From the NCBI GenBank assembly GCA_015075645.1, contig JABTUF010000002.1:248001-312000 (forward strand): a stretch of DNA of 64,000 bases, given 5' to 3'. The notes beneath the pieces were generated by a model, which was not told the DNA's origin, searched no databases, and saw nothing but the letters and a program-made list of their open reading frames with translations. The position numbers and the translations under genes are program-made. Below, piece after piece: positions 1 through 7,803 of this stretch. This DNA is from Burkholderiales bacterium (GTDB lineage Bacteria > Pseudomonadota > Gammaproteobacteria > Burkholderiales > Casimicrobiaceae). Position 1 is the stretch's first letter, and each line of letters opens with the position of its first letter.

Positions 1-243
1 AGCGCCAAGTCCTATGCGTACGCGATCGTCGGCGCGGAGTACCTGCTGCGCCTCCTGCCGCGCGGCACGCACGACTGGTCGCGGTTCCTCACGCCCTCCG
101 AGGTCGCCCGGCACGCGCGGCGCGCCGGCCTCGAACTCGCGCAACTCGCCGGAATGTCCTACCACCCGCTGTCGAAGGTCTACGCGATCGTGGCCGACAC
201 GTCGGTCAACTACCTCGCGGCGTTCCACCGCTCGCCGGCATGA
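1..243 (+). CDS. ubiG: UbiG, ubiquinone biosynthesis O-methyltransferase (3' end only)
   Basis: The window opens inside this gene; only the last 80 codons are present. The visible part (W-S-R-F-L-T-P-S-E, then A-x-x-A-G-L, G-M-S-Y-H-P-L) matches the C-terminal region of class I SAM-dependent methyltransferases of the UbiG family, which carry out both O-methylations in ubiquinone synthesis. The SAM-binding core lies upstream of the window and cannot be checked. The stop overlaps the gph start by ATGA. The ubiG-gph pair is a common arrangement in beta- and gammaproteobacteria and supports the call. Confidence 0.8.
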   Translation, partial: SAKSYAYAIVGAEYLLRLLPRGTHDWSRFLTPSEVARHARRAGLELAQLAGMSYHPLSKVYAIVADTSVNYLAAFHRSPA

Positions 244-908
244 GGCCGCCGCTCGACGTCGACGCGGTGCTGTTCGACCTCGACGGCACCCTCGCCGACA
301 CGGCGGGCGACCTCGCCGGTGCGTTGAACCTGCTGCGGGCGGACCGCGGACTCGCGCCGCTGCCGGTCGAGACGCTCCGGCCGCACGCGAGTTCGGGTGC
401 GCGCGGACTCCTCGGCGCAGGACTCGGCCTCGCACCGCAGGACGACGGTTACGTCGAAGCGCGCGACGCCTTCCTCGTGCACTACGCTTCGTGCCTCGCG
501 GACACGACTCGCCTCTTCGACGGCGTGGAGGAGATGCTGCGCGCGATCGAGGCGCGCGGCCTCGCGTGGGGCATCGTCACCAACAAGGCCGAACGCTACA
601 CCGGGCCGGTCGTCCTCGCGCTCGGCCTCGCGCATCGCGCCGGCACGATCGTGTCGGGCGACACGACGCCCTATCCCAAGCCGCATCCGGCCCCGCTGCT
701 GCATGCCGCCGCCGCGCTCAAGCTCGCCCCGCAGCGCTGCGCCTACGTCGGCGACGACCGCCGGGACATCGACGCCGGCAACGGCGCCGGGATGCCGACG
801 CTGGTCGCGAACTGGGGTTACCTGGGCAACGGCGAACCGGCGTCCGCGTGGCCCGCCTGCGCCTGGCTCGATCGGCCTTCCGATCTCGGCGCGTTCCTCT
901 CCGCGTAG
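240..908 (+). CDS. gph: Phosphoglycolate phosphatase, HAD family
   Basis: A 222-residue HAD hydrolase that would remove phosphate from 2-phosphoglycolate, a by-product of DNA repair and of RubisCO oxygenation. HAD motif I is D13-L-D15-G-T near the N-terminus, motif II is the I-V-T-N-K stretch around residue 119, the motif III lysine lies in P-K-P-H-P, and motif IV is the G-D-D-R-R-D-I-D segment. Length is normal for Gph. It is translationally coupled to ubiG through an ATGA overlap, and that context favours Gph over other HAD phosphatases. A convergent gene follows after 58 bp. Confidence 0.88.
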   Translation: MRPPLDVDAVLFDLDGTLADTAGDLAGALNLLRADRGLAPLPVETLRPHASSGARGLLGAGLGLAPQDDGYVEARDAFLVHYASCLADTTRLFDGVEEMLRAIEARGLAWGIVTNKAERYTGPVVLALGLAHRAGTIVSGDTTPYPKPHPAPLLHAAAALKLAPQRCAYVGDDRRDIDAGNGAGMPTLVANWGYLGNGEPASAWPACAWLDRPSDLGAFLSA

Positions 909-966
909 CCACCGCGCGGCTCGCGGTCGAGCCGGGGCGCATCGGCGCCACCTCGAGGGCTCGCCT

Positions 967-1809
967 TCAAGGACACGCCGTCGCGTTCACGATCAGGAGT
1001 TCACGCGGCGCGCCGCCGCGCGAGCCCCCGACGCGCACCGGCCGGCTCGCGACGAGCGGGCGCAGCACCGCGCCGATCACGTCGTCGGGTTCGCGCAGCG
1101 GAATGCCGTTCGCCTGCAGCAGGCGATCGCCCTTCGCGAGCCCGAGCATCGTGACGAACCCGCCATCCTCGCGCACGACGAGGCTGGCGCCCTCTGCGGC
1201 GAGCATGCCCCGCCAACTGTCGGGTTGCGCGATCAGCCCGTCGAGGAGTTCGCCGTGCAACTTGAGCATCGGGCCGGAGAAACCCGCGGGCACCGCGCAG
1301 GCCGGACGGGCTTCCGGTCGCGTGGGCGCCGCCTTCGGAGCGGAGACCACGCGCGTCGGCGAACCGGCGCGGGCGGGGTCGTCCCGCTGCAGTTCGACCT
1401 CGCGCTCTCCCGTGGCGTCGCGCAGGCGCACGCGCGCGGCGTCGATGTGCGCGAGCGTCGTCCCCGGGACGACTTCACCACCGGTCGTGACGACCCGCAC
1501 GCCGGCCGCGGTGCGGAACACCGCCATGCCCCCGCCGTCGCGTTCCGCGAGCACTCCGAGGAGTCGAACGCCGCCCGCTGCAAGTGCAACGGGGGCAGGC
1601 GCATCGGTGGCGCCCGCCGCCCAGAGGCCCGATGCGACGATGGCCGCCGCCGGGTCGGCAGGACCCGCAGTCACGATCGGGGGCGGCGGAGGATTCATCG
1701 CGCGCCACAGCCAGGCCGCCGCCACCCACGCGAACCATGCGAATGCGGCCGCCGTGCACGTGACCGCCGTCACGCGCCACGCGGTCGGGATCGTGCCGGC
1801 TTCACTCAT
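967..1809 (-). CDS. gspC: GspC-like type II secretion inner-membrane protein
   Basis: A 280-residue bitopic membrane protein. One hydrophobic segment (about residues 11-35) follows a short cytoplasmic N-terminus. A proline- and alanine-rich periplasmic region and an HR-like beta domain (about 75-145: G-V-R-L-L-G-V-L through the T-G-G-E-V-V-P-G-T-T-L segment) come next, and a PDZ-like end (about 215-275, with F-V-T-M-L-G-L and G-D-R-L-L-Q-A-N-G) closes it. This is the domain order of GspC, which links the inner-membrane platform to the GspD secretin. No other type II secretion gene is in the window, so it stands alone here. It is divergent from dapC with a 66 bp shared upstream region. It could also be a GspC paralogue outside secretion. 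Confidence 0.72.
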   Translation of the reverse strand: MSEAGTIPTAWRVTAVTCTAAAFAWFAWVAAAWLWRAMNPPPPPIVTAGPADPAAAIVASGLWAAGATDAPAPVALAAGGVRLLGVLAERDGGGMAVFRTAAGVRVVTTGGEVVPGTTLAHIDAARVRLRDATGEREVELQRDDPARAGSPTRVVSAPKAAPTRPEARPACAVPAGFSGPMLKLHGELLDGLIAQPDSWRGMLAAEGASLVVREDGGFVTMLGLAKGDRLLQANGIPLREPDDVIGAVLRPLVASRPVRVGGSRGGAPRELLIVNATACP

Positions 1810-1840
1810 CGCTTCGCGTCCCCGGCACCGCCGCGATCGC

Positions 1841-1846
1841 TATAAT
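1841..1846 (+). promoter_or_regulatory. -10-like TATAAT upstream of dapC
   Basis: A perfect TATAAT sits 29 bp before the TTG start of dapC in otherwise GC-rich DNA. No convincing -35 box is visible at the expected distance, so this is a candidate only. Confidence 0.4.
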
Positions 1847-1875
1847 CCGCGCTCGCCGCGCCCGAATGCCTCCGC

Positions 1876-3087
1876 TTGAATCCCCGCCTCGATCTCACCC
1901 AGCCGTATCCGTTCGAGCGCCTGCGCGCGCTGTTCGAGGGATCGAGTCCGCCCGCGGGACTCGCGCCGATCAACCTGGGCATCGGGGAGCCGCGCCACGC
2001 CACGCCGCGCCTCCTGCTCGACGCGCTCGCGAGCGGCGGCGCCGGGCTCGCGAATTATCCCATGACGGTGGGCCCGGTCGCGCTCCGCGAGACGATCGCG
2101 GCGTGGCTCGCCGCGCGTCACGGCACCCCGACGCCCGATCCGTCGACGCAGGTGCTGCCGGTGCTCGGCAGCCGCGAGGCGCTGTTCGCCTTCGCGCAGG
2201 TGGTCGTCGATCCGAGTCGCGCCGGCGCGACCGTCCTCGTCCCCAACCCGTTCTACCAGATCTACGAGGGCGGCGCGCTGCTCGCCGGCGCGGTGCCGTG
2301 GTACGTCAACGCGATCGAAGCGCGCGGCTGGCGGCACGACTGGGAGGGCGTGCCGCAGGAGGTGTGGGCGCGCACGCAACTCGTCTTCCTGTGCTCGCCC
2401 GACAATCCGACCGGGCGCATCGCCGGTCTCGACGAATGGCGGCTTCTGTTCGAACTCGCCGATCGCCACGGATTCGCGATCGCCTCGGACGAGTGCTACT
2501 CGGAGGTGTATTTCGACGGCGATGCTCCGCCGCTCGGCGCGCTCGCGGCGGCACGTGCGCTCGGCCGTGACGACTACCGCGGCGTGGTCGTGTTCGGGAG
2601 CCTGTCGAAGCGCTCGAATGCTCCGGGCCTGCGCTCGGGCTACGCCGCGGGCGATGCCCGGCTGATCGCGGCCTTCCTGCGCTACCGCACCTACCACGGA
2701 TCGGCGATGTCGCCGGCGGTGGCGACCGCTAGTCTCGCCGCCTGGCGCGACGAGGCCCACGTCCGCGACAACCGTGCGCGCTACACCGCGAAGTTCGACG
2801 CCCTGGTGCCCAAGCTCGCCGCAGCGCTCGATTGCCGCCGGCCGGACGCGTCCTTCTACCTGTGGGCGCACGCAGGAGGCGACGACACCGCGTTCGCGCG
2901 CGACCTCCATGCGGAGGAAAACGTCACCGTGCTGCCCGGGAGCTACCTCGCGCGCGACGCGCACGGGGTCAATCCCGGCCGCGGGCGCATCCGCATCGCG
3001 CTCGTCGCCGACGAGGCGGAGTGCTCCGAGGGCATCGACCGGATCGTGCGCTTCGCCCGAAGGCGCGGCCTTTTCCCCTGTTCCTGA
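1876..3087 (+). CDS. dapC: Succinyldiaminopimelate transaminase DapC
   Basis: A 403-residue class I/II PLP aminotransferase that makes N-succinyl-2-amino-6-ketopimelate's amine partner in the succinylase branch of lysine/meso-DAP synthesis. Visible family marks are N-L-G-I-G-E-P near residue 33, S-P-D-N-P-T-G (174-180), S-D-E-C-Y near 204-208 and the PLP lysine K245 in S-L-S-K-R-S-N. The start is TTG at 1876; the N-terminus N-P-R-L-D-L-T-Q-P-Y-P-F-E-R-L is typical of DapC. The nearby ATG at 1866 is out of frame. dapD and dapE, the neighbouring pathway steps, are also in this window, which makes DapC more likely than another aminotransferase. Confidence 0.88.
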   Translation: MNPRLDLTQPYPFERLRALFEGSSPPAGLAPINLGIGEPRHATPRLLLDALASGGAGLANYPMTVGPVALRETIAAWLAARHGTPTPDPSTQVLPVLGSREALFAFAQVVVDPSRAGATVLVPNPFYQIYEGGALLAGAVPWYVNAIEARGWRHDWEGVPQEVWARTQLVFLCSPDNPTGRIAGLDEWRLLFELADRHGFAIASDECYSEVYFDGDAPPLGALAAARALGRDDYRGVVVFGSLSKRSNAPGLRSGYAAGDARLIAAFLRYRTYHGSAMSPAVATASLAAWRDEAHVRDNRARYTAKFDALVPKLAAALDCRRPDASFYLWAHAGGDDTAFARDLHAEENVTVLPGSYLARDAHGVNPGRGRIRIALVADEAECSEGIDRIVRFARRRGLFPCS

Positions 3088-3178
3088 TCCGGGCGGCCTC
3101 GCCCGGTCGCCGACAACGCTGCTTCGTCGCCCCGGGGGGCGCTTCGTCCGCGGGCGCCCCGCGAGCCGCCCCGGCGCC

Positions 3179-3184
3179 TACAAT
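3179..3184 (+). promoter_or_regulatory. -10-like TACAAT just before the histidine kinase start
   Basis: TACAAT ends 8 bp before the GTG start at 3193. If used, the transcript would have almost no leader. There is no clear Shine-Dalgarno sequence here, which fits leaderless or near-leaderless initiation, but this is inference. Confidence 0.3.
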
Positions 3185-3192
3185 GCGCGGCC

Positions 3193-4272
3193 GTGAGCAC
3201 CGCCACCACTCCCTTCCCGACCCGGGTGTCGTTCCGCACCGCCCTGGCCCGCGGCTTTCGGGCGTCGTGGCTCACGATCGCGCTCGTCGCGGCGATCAAC
3301 ACCGGCATCGCCGGCGTGCTCTGGATCGACGACACGCGCCCGTTCTGGCATCCGTTCGTCAGCGCGCAACTGCAGGGCTTCTCGATCGCCTGGTGCGTCA
3401 ACGTCGCGCGGCCCTGGGACGCCGCGCACCCGCTGCGCCGGCTGATCGTGGCGGTCGCCGTCGGGTCGCTGATCGGCATCGTCCTCGTGATCCTCGCGAA
3501 GGGCTACACCTGGAGCTACGTGACCACGAAGCACGGCAACTTCCTGTTCAACTTCGTGGTCGCATTCTTCAACGGCGTCTTCTTCAGCCTGTTCTTCTAC
3601 GTGAAGCTCTCCGCCGCGCGCGCGCAGGCCACGCTCGCTCGCGCCGAGGCGGAGCGGCATCTGCTGTCGAAGCAGGCGGTCGAGGCCGAACTGAAGCTCA
3701 TGCAGGCGCAAGTCGAGCCGCACTTCCTGTTCAACACGCTCGCGTCGGTCCAGTTCCTCACCGAGACCGATCCTCCGGCCGCGCACCGCCTGCTCGGGTA
3801 CCTGATCGACTATCTTCGCGCGGCCCTGCCGCAGCTTCGCGCCTCGTCGACGACGCTGGGCAAGGAGGTCGAACTCTGCGAGGCGTACCTGCACATCCTG
3901 CAGACCCGCATCGGGCCGCGGCTCGCGTTCACGGTCGAGGTGCCCGACGCGTTGCGCGGTGCGTCGTTCCCGCCGAACCTGCTGATCTCGCTGGTCGAGA
4001 ACGCGATCAAGCACGGCATCGAACCCTCGGCCCACGGCGGTACCATCACGCTCCGGGCGCAACGCGACGATGCGCGACTGACGGTCGAGGTCGCCGACAC
4101 CGGACGCGGCATCGTCCTCGCTCCGTCGCGCGACGGCGGAGGCGTCGGGCTCGCCAACGTGCGGGAGCGGCTCGCCGCCTTGTACGGGCCCGCCGGCCGG
4201 TTCACACTCTCGGGCCTCGAGTCGGGCGGCACCCGTGCCGTCATCGAGATCCCGATCGCCCAGGGCGGCTAG
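3193..4272 (+). CDS. LytS/YehU-type sensor histidine kinase
   Basis: A 359-residue membrane kinase. Four hydrophobic segments lie before residue 140 (about 25-45, 57-72, 84-102, 118-137). A short coiled region follows (A-R-A-E-A-E-R-H-L-L-S-K-Q-A). The His_kinase domain has the motif E-P-H-F-L-F-N-T-L with phospho-acceptor H177. The ATPase part carries the N-box V-E-N-A-I-K-H-G (N270) and G-box residues in D-T-G-R-G-I and G-V-G-L-A-N-V-R-E-R-L. The start is GTG. The LytTR regulator follows after 71 bp, so the two form a two-component system. The signal is unknown; the four-helix sensor has no recognisable ligand domain. AlgZ/FimS is the closest functional analogy. Confidence 0.85.
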   Translation: MSTATTPFPTRVSFRTALARGFRASWLTIALVAAINTGIAGVLWIDDTRPFWHPFVSAQLQGFSIAWCVNVARPWDAAHPLRRLIVAVAVGSLIGIVLVILAKGYTWSYVTTKHGNFLFNFVVAFFNGVFFSLFFYVKLSAARAQATLARAEAERHLLSKQAVEAELKLMQAQVEPHFLFNTLASVQFLTETDPPAAHRLLGYLIDYLRAALPQLRASSTTLGKEVELCEAYLHILQTRIGPRLAFTVEVPDALRGASFPPNLLISLVENAIKHGIEPSAHGGTITLRAQRDDARLTVEVADTGRGIVLAPSRDGGGVGLANVRERLAALYGPAGRFTLSGLESGGTRAVIEIPIAQGG

Positions 4273-4299
4273 TCCCGCTCGCGCCCCCTTCGCTCTTCA

Positions 4300-4341
4300 C
4301 TCTTCCCCCTTCTCCCTTCTCCCTTCCCCCTTCCCCGTTCG
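4300..4341 (+). repeat. CCCTTCY heptamer array before the response regulator
   Basis: Units at 4307-4313 (CCCTTCT), 4314-4320 (CCCTTCT), 4321-4327 (CCCTTCC) and 4328-4334 (CCCTTCC) are in perfect 7-bp register. Degenerate units flank them on both sides. The array ends 2 bp before the ATG at 4344 and occupies the position where a ribosome binding site would be. The same heptamer recurs at 51811-51852. Confidence 0.85.
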
Positions 4342-4343
4342 CA

Positions 4344-5087
4344 ATGCCTTCCGCACTGATCGCCGAAGACGAGCCGATGCTGATGCGCCAGTTGAAGGCT
4401 CGCCTCGCCGAAGCCTGGCCCGAACTCGCGATCGTGGCGGAGGCGGAGAACGGGCAGGAAGCGGTGATGCTCGCGGAGGAGGAGCGGCCGGACATCGCGT
4501 TCCTCGACATCCGGATGCCGATCCTCTCCGGCCTCGAGGTCGCGAAGGCGATCGCCGGCGGTCCGCACATCGTGTTCGTGACCGCCTACGACGAGTACGC
4601 GGTCGCGGCGTTCGAGGAAGGCGCCGTCGACTACGTGCTGAAGCCGGCGACACCCGAGCGCATCGCGAAGGTCGTGACGCGACTCAAGTCCCGGCTCGGC
4701 ACGCCGCCGGTCGATCTCGCCTCGCTGCTCGAACGTCTCACCGCGCGGGAGGCCTCGGGCGGCACGCTCAAGTGGATCCGCGCGTCGCTCGGCGCGTCGA
4801 TGAAGCTGATCGCGATCGACGACGTGCTGTACTTTCAGTCGGAAGACAAGTACACGAAAGTCGTCAGCGCCGACGGCGACGCGCTGATCCGCAAGACGAT
4901 CAAGGAACTCCACGACGAAGTCGACCACGAGCAGTTCTGGCAGATTCACCGTGGAACGATCGTCAACCTGCGCGCCATCGCACGGGTCGAACGCGACTGG
5001 CGCGACCAGCCGGTGCTCACGCTCAAGGGCCGCAGCGAGAAGCTCACCGTGTCGCGGACCTTCGCGCACCTCTTCAAGGCGATGTAG
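4344..5087 (+). CDS. LytTR-family response regulator
   Basis: A 247-residue DNA-binding regulator. The receiver domain (residues 1-120) has the acidic pocket E8-D9, phospho-acceptor D55 in F-L-D-I-R-M-P and K in V-L-K-P-A. The LytTR domain (about 145-245) shows D-D-V-L-Y-F-Q-S-E-D-K-Y-T and F-W-Q-I-H-R-G-T-I-V-N-L. It should be phosphorylated by the kinase encoded upstream and bind direct repeats in promoters. No Shine-Dalgarno sequence precedes the ATG, because a pyrimidine heptamer array fills that position. The BASS-type transporter gene downstream (43 bp gap) is a plausible target, by analogy with LytTR systems that control a neighbouring transporter. Confidence 0.88.
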   Translation: MPSALIAEDEPMLMRQLKARLAEAWPELAIVAEAENGQEAVMLAEEERPDIAFLDIRMPILSGLEVAKAIAGGPHIVFVTAYDEYAVAAFEEGAVDYVLKPATPERIAKVVTRLKSRLGTPPVDLASLLERLTAREASGGTLKWIRASLGASMKLIAIDDVLYFQSEDKYTKVVSADGDALIRKTIKELHDEVDHEQFWQIHRGTIVNLRAIARVERDWRDQPVLTLKGRSEKLTVSRTFAHLFKAM

Positions 5088-5130
5088 CAGGACGGCGGTG
5101 CGGACCGCCGGGCTGGCGTAGACTGCTGCG

Positions 5131-6078
5131 GTGCGCCTCCTCGCTCTGGCGGGCCGGCACGCGACGGCGGTGATGGCCATCGGCGTGCTCGCCGGCCTCG
5201 CCATCCCGCCGCTCGCGACGCTCGCGAGCCCACTGCTGGTCCCGACGCTCGTGATCCCGCTCGCGCTGGCGCTGGTGCGACTCGACTGGGCCGGCGCGGC
5301 CGCCTGGCGCCATCGCCCGGGCGTCATCGCCGCGCTGATCGCGTTCGTGCTCGTCGTCTCGCCGCTCGTCGTGTGGGGGGTCACGCGCGTGCTCGGGCCG
5401 CTCGGGCTGCCGGAGCCGCTCGCGCAGGCGCTGGTGCTGATGGCGGCGAGTTCCCCGATCGTGTCCAACGTGGCGATCGCGCTCGTCCTCGGACTCGACG
5501 CGCCGCTCGCCGTCGTCGTCGTGATCGCGTCGACCGCGCTCGTGCCGTTCACGCTGCCGGTCGCGGCGGAAATCCTCGTCGGCGTGAAGCTCGACCTGTC
5601 GCTCTCCGAGTTCATGCTGCGGTTGGCCGCGCTGGTCGGCAGCGCGTTCGTCGCCGCCGCGATCGTCCGGCGCATCGCGGGAGCCGCGGTCATCGACGCG
5701 AATCGGGAACTCATCGACGGCGTCGCGGTGCTGAACCTGCTCCTCTTCGGCGTGGCGATCATGGACGGCGTCACCGCCTACGCGTTCGAGCGGCCGGGCT
5801 ACGTGGCGCTCGCGATCGTCGCCGCCTATGCGTTCAACCTGCTGTTGCAGGGCGCCGGTGCGCTCGCCTTCCGCCGCCTCGGAGCGCGGCGCGCGGCCAC
5901 GGCGGCGCTCCTCGTCGGCAACTGCAACATGGGACTCGTGCTGGTCGCGCTCTCCGACCGCGCGAGCTTCGAGGTGACGGTCTACTTCGCGCTCGCGCAG
6001 CTCCCGATGTACACGCTCCCGGCGCTGCTGAAGCCGCTGTACGCCCGCGCGGTCGGGCCGACCCCCTCCGCGGGGTAG
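5131..6078 (+). CDS. BASS/SBF-like sodium-dependent transporter
   Basis: A 315-residue protein with about nine to ten hydrophobic segments and no soluble domain. Stretches such as A-S-S-P-I-V-S-N-V-A-I-A-L, G-N-C-N-M-G-L-V-L and F-A-L-A-Q-L-P-M-Y-T-L-P resemble the bile acid:sodium symporter fold, including its crossover regions rich in small polar residues. Members move organic anions with Na+; the substrate here cannot be told from sequence. The start is GTG at 5131. It lies directly after the two-component pair on the same strand, and I infer that it belongs to their regulon or operon. An auxin-efflux-type carrier is the main alternative. Confidence 0.65.
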   Translation: MRLLALAGRHATAVMAIGVLAGLAIPPLATLASPLLVPTLVIPLALALVRLDWAGAAAWRHRPGVIAALIAFVLVVSPLVVWGVTRVLGPLGLPEPLAQALVLMAASSPIVSNVAIALVLGLDAPLAVVVVIASTALVPFTLPVAAEILVGVKLDLSLSEFMLRLAALVGSAFVAAAIVRRIAGAAVIDANRELIDGVAVLNLLLFGVAIMDGVTAYAFERPGYVALAIVAAYAFNLLLQGAGALAFRRLGARRAATAALLVGNCNMGLVLVALSDRASFEVTVYFALAQLPMYTLPALLKPLYARAVGPTPSAG

Positions 6079-6081
6079 AAT
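6076..6081 (+). promoter_or_regulatory. -10-like TAGAAT upstream of dapD
   Basis: TAGAAT lies 31 bp before the dapD ATG and overlaps the stop of the transporter gene (TAG at 6076). A start site about 7 bp downstream would leave a leader of roughly 24 nt. No clear -35 box is seen. Confidence 0.35.
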
Positions 6082-6111
6082 CGTCCGTTTCGTCCCCCGG
6101 GTCCGCCCACG

Positions 6112-6942
6112 ATGAGTTCACCGCAAGCCACGATCGACCGCGCCTTCGACGAGCGCGCGTCGCTCTCGCCCGCCACCGCCTCCGCCGAGCTTCGCGATGC
6201 CGTCGCCCAGGTGATCGCGGACCTCGACGCGGGCCGCGTGCGCGTCGCCGAGAAGGTCGACGGCGCGTGGGTGACGCACCAGTGGATCAAGAAGGCGGTG
6301 CTGCTGTCGTTCCGCCTCGCCGACAACGTCGCGATGGGCCCGCCGCCCGAGCGCGCGCCGTTCCGCTTCTACGACAAGGTGCCGACCAAGTTCGCTCGCC
6401 ACGACGATGCGGCGTTCGCCCAGGCGGGCGTGCGCGTCGTGCCGCCGGCGGTGGCGCGGCGCGGGGCGTTCATCGCGAGGAACGTGGTGCTGATGCCGTC
6501 CTACGTCAACATCGGGGCCTACGTCGACGAGGGCGCGATGGTCGACACCTGGGCGACCGTCGGCTCCTGCGCGCAGATCGGCAGGAACGTGCACCTGTCC
6601 GGCGGCGTCGGCATCGGCGGGGTCCTGGAGCCGGTGCAGGCCAACCCGACGATCATCGAGGACAACTGCTTCATCGGCGCACGCTCGGAAGTGGTCGAGG
6701 GCGTGATCGTCGAGGAGAACTCGGTGCTGGGGATGGGCGTGTTCATAGGCCAGAGCACGAAGATCTACGACCGCGCGACCGGCGAGACGACCTTCGGCCG
6801 CGTGCCGTCGGGCTCGGTCGTGGTCGCGGGCGCGCTCCCCGCGGCCGACGGCAGCCACAGCCTCTACTGCGCCGTCATCGTGAAGCGCGTCGACGCGAGG
6901 ACGCGCGCGAAGACCTCGATCAACGAACTCTTGCGCGGCTGA
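6112..6942 (+). CDS. dapD: Tetrahydrodipicolinate N-succinyltransferase DapD
   Basis: A 276-residue enzyme that transfers succinyl from succinyl-CoA to tetrahydrodipicolinate, committing to the succinylase branch of DAP/lysine synthesis. The N-terminal helical part (1-110) is followed by left-handed beta-helix hexapeptide repeats (about 125-225: [33 protein letters not shown]). Length and the N-I-G-A-Y-V-D-E-G segment match DapD closely. It functions with DapC upstream and DapE at 13.7 kb, all in this window. Confidence 0.95.
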   Translation: MSSPQATIDRAFDERASLSPATASAELRDAVAQVIADLDAGRVRVAEKVDGAWVTHQWIKKAVLLSFRLADNVAMGPPPERAPFRFYDKVPTKFARHDDAAFAQAGVRVVPPAVARRGAFIARNVVLMPSYVNIGAYVDEGAMVDTWATVGSCAQIGRNVHLSGGVGIGGVLEPVQANPTIIEDNCFIGARSEVVEGVIVEENSVLGMGVFIGQSTKIYDRATGETTFGRVPSGSVVVAGALPAADGSHSLYCAVIVKRVDARTRAKTSINELLRG

Positions 6943-6998
6943 CCCGGCTCGCCCCGGTCTCCGCCGCCGCCTCCCCTCCGATGAGAGCCCCGCTTCCC

Positions 6999-7793
6999 AT
7001 GTCGGTCCCGATCAAGTCCGCCGAGGACATCGCGGCGATGCGCGTCGCCGGGCGACTCGCGTCGGAACTCCTCGACTATCTCACGCCGTTCGTCGAGCCC
7101 GGCATCACGACCGGCGAGATCGACCGCCTCGCGCACGCCTACATGATCGACGTGCAGCACACGATTCCCGCGACGCTCAACTACACGCCGCCCGGCCATT
7201 CGCCCTACCCCGCGTCGCTGTGCACGTCGGTCAACCACGTCGTCTGCCACGGCATCCCCGGCGAACGCAGGCTCAAGGCGGGCGACATCGTGAACATCGA
7301 CGTGACGGTCATCCGCGACGGCTACCACGGCGACACGAGCCGGATGTTCTACGTGGGCTCGCCCTCGATCCAGGCGAGGCGCCTGTGCGAGGTCACCTAC
7401 GAAGCGATGTGGCTGGGCATCCGGCAGGTGCGGCCGGGCGCGCACCTGGGCGACATCGGCAGCGTCATCCAGAAGCACGCCGAAGGGCACGGGTATTCGA
7501 TCGTGCGCGAGTTCTGCGGTCACGGCATCGGGCGCAACTTCCACGAGGAACCGCAGATCCTGCATTACGGCCGCCCCGGGACCGGGCTCGAACTCCGGGC
7601 GGGCATGACCTTCACGATCGAGCCGATGGTGAACGCCGGGCGCCCGGGCATCCGCTGCCTCGCCGACGGCTGGACGATCGTCACGGCCGACCACTCGCTC
7701 TCGGCGCAGTGGGAGCACACGGTGCTCGTCACGCCGGACGGTTTCGAGATCCTCACGGCGTCCGACGGCACGCTCCCTCCGCCGCCGGCCTGA
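6999..7793 (+). CDS. map: Type I methionine aminopeptidase
   Basis: A 264-residue metalloenzyme that removes the initiator methionine from new proteins. The five metal ligands are all visible: two aspartates (I-D-V-T-V-I-R-D-G and H-G-D-T-S), a histidine in G-H-G-I-G, and glutamates in T-I-E-P-M and W-E-H-T-V. I chose the ATG at 6999 (M-S-V-P-I-K) over the in-frame ATG at 6981, because it gives the same length as E. coli Map and the same N-terminal pattern (I-K-x-x-E-D-I-x-x-M-R-V-A-G). It is followed after 10 bp by glnD, a frequent pairing. Confidence 0.95.
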   Translation: MSVPIKSAEDIAAMRVAGRLASELLDYLTPFVEPGITTGEIDRLAHAYMIDVQHTIPATLNYTPPGHSPYPASLCTSVNHVVCHGIPGERRLKAGDIVNIDVTVIRDGYHGDTSRMFYVGSPSIQARRLCEVTYEAMWLGIRQVRPGAHLGDIGSVIQKHAEGHGYSIVREFCGHGIGRNFHEEPQILHYGRPGTGLELRAGMTFTIEPMVNAGRPGIRCLADGWTIVTADHSLSAQWEHTVLVTPDGFEILTASDGTLPPPPA

Positions 7794-7803
7794 TTCCGCC
7801 TCG

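Noticed and set aside
1866..2570. ATG at 1866 as start of dapC
   Set aside because: Out of frame with the DapC protein. The TTG at 1876 gives the family N-terminus.
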